The translations under genes and the position numbers were made by a program. The notes beneath the pieces were generated by a model. That model saw nothing but the letters and a program-made list of their open reading frames with translations, was not told where the DNA came from and did no database searches. From Dentipellis sp. KUC8613 (taxonomy: Eukaryota; Basidiomycota; Agaricomycetes; Russulales; Hericiaceae): a stretch of DNA of 64,000 nucleotides. The DNA lies in NCBI GenBank assembly GCA_002286715.1, contig NSJX01000012.1, forward strand, positions 395,916-459,915, written 5' to 3'. Below, piece by piece: positions 57,101 to 64,000 of this stretch (within the stretch, counting starts at the first letter, position 1; each line of letters begins with the position of its first letter).

Positions 57101-57430
57101 CAGACAGCATTACACAGACCAGTCTTATACAGTAAGATAAAGCATTGCAGCATGCAACCATCATGGCCTTGAGGGCTCTCTCTAAATGCCAGTTTCATGC
57201 TGAAGGTATATCCACAGATCTCTAATATACAGTTGATATGAGACAATCAGAAACCTAGATCAAGTATGAGCAACCACAGATTTTAGATGCTGAACATGAC
57301 TTACAGCACTGGCAGTCAAATGGACAGAGAGGAGTATCTATAATAGTATTAGGGAAGCATAGCAGCAGGAATGGTCACAACACTCACCTCCTCCCTCATC
57401 TTTTATACCAAGCTCATCCTCCTTGTATAT
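54060..57430. other. CpG-depleted, AT-rich island
   Basis: Across roughly 54225-57430 I count about three CpG dinucleotides, with none for about 1.4 kb (54225-55670), while flanking DNA has many per 60-base line. TG and CA are abundant, as expected from deamination of methylated CpG. The island covers the whole WD40 gene and the last two exons of the DUF1764 gene; the right boundary is sharp near 57430. Confidence 0.85.
54162..56947 (+). CDS. WD40-repeat protein encoded without CpG
   Basis: A continuous spliced frame can be followed through about a dozen exons (54162-54278, 54333-54530, 54586-54738, 54792-54959, 55007-about 55124 and onward). The N-terminus is acidic and basic low-complexity (MDVEIIDVDALPDIKRR, KRSATQRLAKSKSKRAKTG, PISIDSDSDDNP). 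Then LDALPRIPKLDAHEGPWFW and TAYEWGYKRGSLFKELCYD, and repeat blocks: REGTLQIWIDGQ, YTVHDVEFDPHRPHIFASTG, DDCITRLWKISS, GAMVWGHNDTAHHIFASSEP, GQQLALLTHAEDSHKLRIYD, TSASFSPDDMLLSVARNDNT, LHVYDTRFLGKG, WNRKGLGIVSGGNDGCVRLW and GDNGATVSIYDWTADLENQ. Arginines use AGA/AGG almost only. No premature stop. Function unknown; end at 56947 assumes no further exon. Confidence 0.75.
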
Positions 57431-57803
57431 CGAGAAGCCCTCCTCGGTTTTCCGACCTGCACGATGGTAAATAGCGGGTAAGAACAACTACGGACGACGT
57501 ACGCGGTCCCGATCCTCGCGAATCCTTGAATCGCTCCTCATCCTCGACGGCGGCCTTGGCTGGCTTCGTTTTCTTGGACGCCCGCTTCTCCGATTTCGGC
57601 TTCTTGGCCGGAGGAACGATCGAGGTGTCGTGCACGGTCACAGGAGCCGGTGCGGCGGGCGGAGGAGCTGCTGCGGGGGCGACAGTAGCGGCAGCGGCAT
57701 CGCGTTTCCGCTTCTTGCTCTTCTTCTTCTGCGGAGGTGGAGGTGGGGCGGGCTCGCTGTGTTTTGCGGCGAAGATGTCGTCGATTTCGGAGTGAGGAGG
57801 CAT
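57247..57803 (-). CDS. DUF1764-family small protein
   Basis: Eukaryotic protein of about 145 residues and unknown role, probably nuclear/nucleolar from its Lys-rich centre. The start MPPHSEIDDIFAAKHSE has the family's DDIFA motif; KKKSKKRKR and KSEKRASKKTK follow, then EERFKDSRGSGPRRKTEEGF, SIYKEDELGI and TPLCPFDCQCCF, the signature C-terminus. Four exons: 57803-57503, 57456-57388, 57337-57305 and a last exon of 8 nt (57254-57247). If the last intron is kept the protein would instead end CKSCSASKICGCSYLI. Exons 3 and 4 lie in the CpG-depleted island. Confidence 0.85.
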
Positions 57804-57922
57804 AGGAAGAGAGGAGTGTGACCGTGACCGTGTGACGACTCGGGCGGGAGACTGGCGAGGGCGGGAACGACGGACACGCCGAGCAGACAAGACGCGCCCG
57901 ACGGCGAGCACAGTCGACCCCA
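57804..57922. promoter_or_regulatory. Divergent promoter DUF1764/SWI1 (119 bp)
   Basis: Only 119 GC-rich bases between opposing starts; must serve both genes. Confidence 0.5.
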
Positions 57923-60900
57923 ATGGCCCTTCTGTGAGTCCCTAGGGCCCTCCTCTTGGCGTAGCTGCTGACCTCTTGCAGACCCGGACACCAGCACGGC
58001 CGCCAACCCCAGCAAACGCCCAGCCACCCGACGCCCGCTGCCTCATTCTCCCCCACGCCCGACGCCAACGCCCTCGGGTATCCGATAGACCCCTCTGCGG
58101 CGGCCAAGCAGATGGCCGCCCTCAATGCGGTCGGGATGGCGAGGATGGCGCAGACGGGCCGCGGCCCCTCAGCTTCATCGTCGTCCGGCGGCCCAACTTC
58201 GGCTGGACTTCTCGGCGGAATGGCATCTCTCAATCAACAGCATTCGCCCCCTTCCGTCACCGGTCACGACCCTTTCTCACCGCAAGGCCGCTCTTTCCAG
58301 GCACACACCCCCGGCCTCTCCAATTCCCTGCCGCCAAACCTCAATGTGAACCCGCAGGCTGGCATTAACGTCCCACCCACAGATCCGGTCCTAGTCATGG
58401 CCGCTCAGATGGCCTCGTCAAATCCCTCCCCGCAGATGCTTCAGACTTTCAACAACAAGAAGCGGCAGTTCCTTGCTGGTCTCGCCAGCATCCATGCATC
58501 CCGCAATTCCCCCCTTCCCCCCACACTCACGGGTGTCCCAACCCCCGGCTTCGACCCCAACAACACCCCATGGAAAATGATCGAGCCGTCGACAACCGAA
58601 ATAGGATGCATCCGGCTCGCTGGCCGCGAAGTCGACCTGTTCAAGTTGTGGACGATGGTGTATCGCGCTGGCGGGTGTCCTAAAGTAAGCGCGCTGTGTT
58701 CATCGCCATCAAATTGACTCCAACGTCCTTTCCGCAGGTGTCACAGCAGCACGCATGGTCGTCCCTGCTCGCCCCCTTCGAGCTCCCCGAGACCTTCCCA
58801 ATACCCCAGGCGAACATGCCCAACTCCGTGGCGGAGGTGCTGGGCGCGATCTACACCAGGATCGTCTTCCCTTTTGAGCAAATGTACAACCGCGGAAGCA
58901 ACAACCGGGACTCGCAGCAGCAGCAGCAGCGCGCTCTCGCTGCCGCCCGTGCACAAGCCGGCCAGTTTCCGCAGTCGGGATCTTCTGGTCTTTCGGCGCC
59001 CATGTCGGGCGGTGAAATGGGCATGCAGGCCATGATGGCAGCTGCTATGTCGCATTCGGGGGGCTCTGGCCCTATAATGCCAGCAAACGCTGCGACCCCG
59101 ATACCTCCAATGCTCTCCCGACAACCATCTAGCAATTCTGTAATGTCGCCCCAGCAAAGTCTGGGCTCGATGACACCCGCGGACGGCTTGCCTGGTATGA
59201 ACTCTGGCTCTGGTTCGAATTTGTCGGGTCTCCCGATGGGACCGGTTGGCCCGCAGGTCCCAGTGCGGGATGATATATTGCCCCTCGATGGCGACATTGA
59301 CATTCGGAAAAGGAAGTTCGGAATGGAAGACGACACGAAGCGCGTCCGTCAGAAGACCAGTGAGTAGAATTCACTTCGCACCTTTTGATTACTCACGAAT
59401 TGTCTTCTCCCAGGCGAACCTCCGGACGCATCCTTGGTGAGCTATATTCAGCAGCGAGGTATCGACATCTACTAACGCCATATCTATTAGTCCAATGTAG
59501 ACCGCGCGTCGAGTTCAGCTCCACCGGGCAGTGTGCCACCCGCTCAAACTCCAGGTTCCGTGTCGCAGTCTCAGATAACGCCTCAAGGCCGCGCTCCACA
59601 GGGCAAGGTATACAAACCCATCGTGCGTGAAATCGACACGTCAGGAGGCCGAGATCTACGTCTACTTGCGGAAGAATATCATCGCGCGGCGAACAGGCGA
59701 GCTACACGCGACGTGAACGAATGGGGCAATATAGACATCGACCTGCTCGCGATGAGCATACGCTCACGGATCAGCACCGAGCTTAGCTATGCGCTGACAA
59801 CGTTGACCGTGTTGTCGATTATGCGTGGGCCCAACGGCACTGGTTTTCCAATACACAATTGCGACGAGCTCATGGAGGAGCTGCTCGACCTCTTGGAAGA
59901 AGTCGCGTTCGGGACCGACGAGGCAAAACATTGGGAAGACGAGACCACGATTGTCACTCACAAGCATCTCGTCAGCAAGATCGTAGAAGACGGCAGTCGG
60001 CCATTCGCCTCGCTGGACAGGAGACAAGGGCAGAAACCTATGGAGCTTGGTCCAACTCAGCGGCCAGGCGACATTATTCTCGCAGTCTTCAACATCATAC
60101 GGAACCTTTCAGTGCTTGCTGAAAACCAGGAATTCTTGGCAAAACACGATCGAGTCCTTGGCGTCATCCTGCTACTATGTGCTCTGCGTCGGAAAGACGG
60201 CGAGCTTCTTCCAGCGTCGCCAGCCCTGTCGCTTGCGGACCTTGTAGCGATTAGAAGAGACGCGCTCTACCTCCTCGTGAATCTCGCGCCTGCCGTTCAG
60301 TTGGCTCCTTCACAAGCTGCGGCAGCCTCTCCATCGACGACCTCCATGGACCTTGCAAGACGATCGTTCGAGCTCGTTTCCTCGTACATTGTCGATCCCT
60401 CGGAGACTGTGACACCAGTCGTGCTGATCGTGCAATCTGACGTCGTTCCAAGCGGCAACATTAAGCCCCCGGCCCTCGTCGACGCTGCCTTGGAGGTGTT
60501 TACGCGCATAGCACAGCCAGACAGCAACCGCCAGGTCATCTCCAAGGCCGTGCCACACGCCTGGCAGCGCCAGCTGTTCGAAGCCCTTGTCCACCGCCTC
60601 CCACTTACAGATCACGATTTCCAAATCACAATGAAGGAAATGTGGCTGAGCTACGTGGAGAAGATCGTCATGTCCATCTACGCGCTCGCCTTCCTCGCGC
60701 CGCCGGCGCTGAAGCAGGAGCTCAAGCAAGACCGCCGGCTGGGGTTCTCGAAGGTGATGCTCAGGCTCGTCAAGAAGCTGATGATCAACGTCCCGGGAGA
60801 TATCCGCACGTTTTTCCATGTCTCTGCGAAGCGCGCGACGGAGGCCATGAAGGTTCTCGACGACGGGGAGGACTCGTTCGACACGTCGAAGAGCACGAAC

Positions 60901-61080
60901 GGCCCGCCGTTGTCGTTTGGTGTCGGGTACGGCGAGGTGGGAGAGGACCGTGTGGAGCGAGGTACCGGGATGCTCGGCGGCTTCCAGGAAGACGTGGTAT
61001 GGGGAGTGATGATGCAGAAGGAAGTGGACGACAGCATGTTCCGAGAACTGGAGAGTTTGGCTCGCGTTGGGTATGTATAA
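57923..61080 (+). CDS. SWI1: SWI/SNF complex ARID subunit SWI1
   Basis: Large subunit of the SWI/SNF chromatin remodeller. A 4-codon first exon (MALL) is spliced to a Pro/Gln/Ser/Met-rich N-terminus. The ARID DNA-binding domain spans the codons around 58440-58790: NKKRQFLAGLASIHASRNSP, LPPTLTGVPTPGFDPNN, IGCIRLAGREVDLFKLWTMV, YRAGGCPKVSQQHAWSSLLA. A Gln/Met-rich middle follows (QQQQQRALAAARAQAG). The C-terminal exon encodes an armadillo-like helical part: LLAEEYHRAANRRATRDVNE, TELSYALTTLTVLSIMRGPN, CDELMEELLDLLEEVAFGTD, GDIILAVFNIIRNLSVLAEN and RRDALYLLVNLAPAVQL. This matches the ARID plus C-terminal layout of SWI1/BAF250. Confidence 0.9.
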
Positions 61081-61356
61081 CTTGGTATATATAGGATTTT
61101 TTGTTGTACTATTTATGATACTTGTTGTCGCTGTTTTCCACGTTATGGTATCTTGTGTCGGTCTAGATCCTGTTTCGACGTGAGTGAGAAAACCGCAGCC
61201 TGAGCTGTGCCTACCCCCTTGTAGGTTGCAGTGCACGAACACGACAGTCGTCCTCCTCACACAGCTTAGTCATCTTCACACTTGTACCAAACACCCTCAT
61301 CGTTTCTTCAATACTGAAAGACATCTCTGCCAATTTACCCTCGCATTGAGCTTGTG
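61081..61356. promoter_or_regulatory. Spacer: SWI1 3' flank and arrestin promoter
   Basis: About 276 bases between plus-strand genes; AT-rich 3' flank near 61080-61140. No frame supported. Confidence 0.35.
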
Positions 61357-63417
61357 ATGTCCCATGATTCGCCCAGTGCACCCCCTCCCACATACGCGCA
61401 AGAATATCCACAGGATGACATCCCGCCTGCGCAGCCGCAGATTCTCATTATACCGACCACGAACTCGCTGCGCTTCCAGCAAGGCTACCTCGGTGCAGAT
61501 GGCGAGCGCGCCGCGATAGAAGGCGAGCTGCAGATCAAGGGCACGGACGAGAGCCGCTGGCAGAAACTGTCCGTCCTCAGTTCCCCGCCTGTGCGTCGTG
61601 CTGCTGAACCGACCTTATGATGATCAAGGACGATGGAGCTGCGCACCGCCGAGAGCGCGTACGACCGCGACATCGAGCTCGCGCACACGGAGATCGTGCT
61701 GTATGATGCGGAGCACGACGCCCACGGGCCGCTGCCTGCGTCGTTCCCGTTCGCCATCCCCCTCGCGCCGGACACGCCGCAGTGCATCCACACACCGCAC
61801 TCTTCCCTCGCACACACGCTCACCGCCACGCTGTACCCCGCGGAGCCGGGCACTCCCCCATTAGCAAAGACGCTCGTCGTGCACACGCGCCGCTTCATCT
61901 CTCATACAGACACCCTGGGTATCGCGCCTATCACCCGCAGGATAGACAGCCCGACCCGCGTCGAAGTCGAAGTGCCCCGCACGACGTTCACGTCCGTGGA
62001 ACCCGTCCCGATATACGTCACCATCCCGTCCCCGCCGCGGGAACTGGTCGTGGACCAGGGTCTGCGCCTGCGCAACGTCAAGGCCGAGCTCGTCCGAATC
62101 GTGCGCGTCCGGCGCGAGGAGAGCGAAGACGAGCTGATTGGCTCGGACAGCGACGCACCCACGGACAGCGACGACGATTCGGACGACCCGGGGGGCGAGG
62201 CGCCGCTGGGGCTGTCTCTGCCCTCGCACGAGAAGCAGCGCGAGCCGTCGTCCTCGACCACGCAGCCCGGCGCCTCCGCGCGGCGCGAAACACGCGCGAT
62301 CTACAAGACGGTCATCTCGCGCTCGGGCGCACTATGTCGCTTCCACACCTCGCTGCCGGTCCGGCTCCGGTTTATCCTGCACCAGTCGTCGCCTTCCTCG
62401 TCCCCGTCGAGCGGCAGCAGGGCGCTGCCTGCCGGCGAATTCGGTCTGCTGGACAACGACACGGAGTGCGCGTCCATCACGCAGAACACGCTCCTGCACT
62501 CGGTCGCGTTCCGGATCCGCATACACGCGACGTTCAGAGACATGACGAGCCACACCGAGCGCACCTCCACGATCTCCATCCCCATCACCTTCCTGCCGTC
62601 CCCCGCGCCGCTCCCGGAGGTCGAAGAGTGGGTCGAGACGGCGTACCACAAAAAGCACGACCGCCCGCCGACACGCACCGTCCGCAGCGACGACACAGAC
62701 GCAGCGCCGCACTACGAGGAGGGCCAGGCCGGTCCGAGCTACCTCGCGTCCGGCGCGCCCCCGCCCTTCGACGACCGCGACGCGCCGCCCTCCTTCGCCG
62801 AAGCGTCCACCTCCGCGCGCCTGCCGACGTTCCTCGAGTCCGAGCGCGAGATCTACGTGCCCTCGGGCGACGACGACACCAGCGCACCACATGCGACACG
62901 CGGCGCGATCGAGGGCGAGGGCGTGCTCTTCGGCTTCCCCGCGTCCGCGCACTTCGACGGGCACACGGAGGAGCTCGACCGCGGCGGCGCCGCGACGCCG
63001 CCGCCGACGCTCGAGATGGCGACGCGCGACCCGAACGTGACCGCGCTCGCGCGGCTCGACCTCGACGCGCCCGCGCGCGCCCTGCTCGCGCTCGAGCAGC
63101 ACGACGAGCCGGGCGGTGCGCACGGGCACGGGCACGGACACGCGCCGCCCCCGCCCCCGCCGCCCATGGACGACCCCTCGGACCCGCCGCCGTCGATCCA
63201 CTCCGAGTACCGCTCGCGCGAGGGCGTGCCGCACCAGACGGCGCCGAGGGACGCGGGCGCGCCCGCGGCGCACGCGCCGCCCGCGCATGCGCCGCCGCTG
63301 GGCGAGACGCACCCCCCGCCGTATTTGGTGCCGGAGGGCGCGGGCGAGCACGAGCATGTGACGATGACCAGGCCGCCGCCGTATGTCGATGTCATGCCAC
63401 CTGCGCATGATGCGTGA
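61357..63417 (+). CDS. Alpha-arrestin (ubiquitin ligase adaptor)
   Basis: Adaptors of this family link Rsp5/Nedd4 ligases to plasma-membrane transporters for endocytosis. Two exons: the first encodes a PPxY motif (PPPTYAQ) and QGYLGADGERAAIEGELQIK; the intron 61569-61628 gives the join WQKL/TMELRTAES. Arrestin-fold sequence follows: DIELAHTEIVLYDAEHD, LPASFPFAIPLAPDTPQCIH, LAHTLTATLYPAEPGTPPLA, FISHTDTLGIAPITRRIDSP, VEVEVPRTTFTSVEPVPIYV and SALCRF-type core strands up to about 62600. The C-terminal 250 residues are Pro/His/Ala-rich and disordered, with PPPYLVPE and PPPYVDV near the end, two further PPxY sites. The extreme GC creates long false frames on both strands. Confidence 0.9.
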
Positions 63418-63799
63418 CGCGTATTAGATTTAGTGCTGGTTGACTTAGGTTAGATGAGGAGGTGCGAGGTGCGCGGGGGTGGAGGTATCTCAGTGTGCTC
63501 GGTCGTGTTGTTGTACTCTGTTGTAGCATCGTGTCATTACGCCAGAGTAGCCGTCCACGTTCTAATGAAGATGAAGAAGTCCACGTAAGAAACACCAGTA
63601 CTGTCGGATATAATCAAATTACATGTAGGAAAGACGATAAGGAGAGCCATATATAGATCGGGGATGACAAGGAAGCGGACGCGGAAGGGTGAACAATAAC
63701 GGCGGGTGGGATGGGACAAGGACGTGGGGGCTCATAACAGAAGCAGAACAGAACAAAGGGCCGCGCGGGGATGCATGTGGCAGCACGGGCGGTGGTGAT
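63418..63799. terminator. Convergent 3' region, arrestin and Rab genes
   Basis: Three hundred and eighty-two bases between converging stops; no supported frame. Confidence 0.35.
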
Positions 63800-64000
63800 T
63801 TAGCAATTGCAGGCGTCCTTGCCCTTCGCCTGGTTCTCGTCGAGGTTGACGCCCTCCTGCGCACCGCCCGGACGGCTGCCGCCCGCCCCTGGTCGGCCGG
63901 CCGCGCCGCGGGAGGACGCGAGGATGTGCTCGATGGGGATCTTCTTGGCTACAATCCAGCGCCAACGTGATCAGCGAAATGCATATTTGCGAGGCACGTA
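63800..64000 (-). CDS. Rab5-type small GTPase, C-terminal exon only
   Basis: The last exon (63948-63800) encodes KKIPIEHILASSRGAAGRPG, a Gly/Pro-rich hypervariable stretch, then GVNLDENQAKGKDACNC. The terminal Cys-Asn-Cys is a Rab double-prenylation motif, and AKKIP..HILAS..VNL resembles the tails of fungal Vps21/Ypt5 (early-endosome Rab5). An acceptor site lies at 63949-63950; the intron continues to the window edge and the GTPase core is outside. Rab family likely; Rab5 subtype is inferred from the tail. Confidence 0.6.

Noticed and set aside
61782..63410. Very long alternative frames (both strands) over the arrestin gene
   Set aside because: Extreme GC content leaves all frames open; these give Arg/Ala-rich sequence without domains, while the chosen frame has arrestin strands and PPxY motifs.

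Overview
The window looks like nuclear DNA of a basidiomycete fungus, most likely an Agaricomycete. The evidence is GC-rich coding sequence, very dense genes (34 in 64 kb, about 1.9 kb each), introns mostly near 50-60 nt with GTRNGT donors, and fungal families such as MMM1, NUS1, DUG3, IRC3, ICE2, RAP1-like proteins and a fused pseudouridine glycosidase/kinase. Nearly every gene is split. I rebuilt products by joining exons at GT/AG sites that keep the reading frame, so gene spans are better supported than single splice sites. Nothing here suggests a bacterium, virus or plasmid; I saw no CRISPR array, rRNA or convincing tRNA.

Layout. 1-9 kb: a secreted Ala-rich protein (cut by the edge), a CorA-type transporter, RRP36, NUS1 and SEC17, all on minus. 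9-19 kb: PCM1, DUG3, ICE2, MOCS2B (minus) and the bifunctional pseudouridine catabolism gene. 19-30 kb: mitochondrial helicase IRC3, the ADP/ATP carrier, a PIAS/SIZ SUMO ligase, NudC and ESF1. 30.2-31.1 kb: a secreted precursor made of nine near-identical peptide copies separated by Kex2 sites, the most striking gene here. 31-41 kb: an EED-like WD40 protein, a complex I subunit, a young foldback transposon, a BRCT/Myb protein and a kinase-like protein. 41-53 kb: RPS16, mitochondrial uL4, RAD51, RPB8, MMM1, a CDK11-type kinase, a RAP1-like telomere protein and D-2-hydroxyglutarate dehydrogenase. 54.06-57.43 kb: an AT-rich block with almost no CpG that nevertheless carries an intact spliced WD40 gene. 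57-64 kb: a DUF1764 protein, the SWI/SNF subunit SWI1, an alpha-arrestin and the 3' end of a Rab5-type GTPase.

Most genes are housekeeping and are not functionally clustered. Many neighbours are divergent pairs sharing promoters of about 95-450 bp. Loose themes are mitochondria (IRC3, carrier, complex I subunit, uL4m, MMM1, D2HGDH), ribosome biogenesis (RRP36, ESF1, RPS16) and telomere/recombination (two BRCT-Myb proteins, RAD51). The accessory elements that stand out are the Kex2-repeat peptide gene, the foldback element and the CpG-depleted island.
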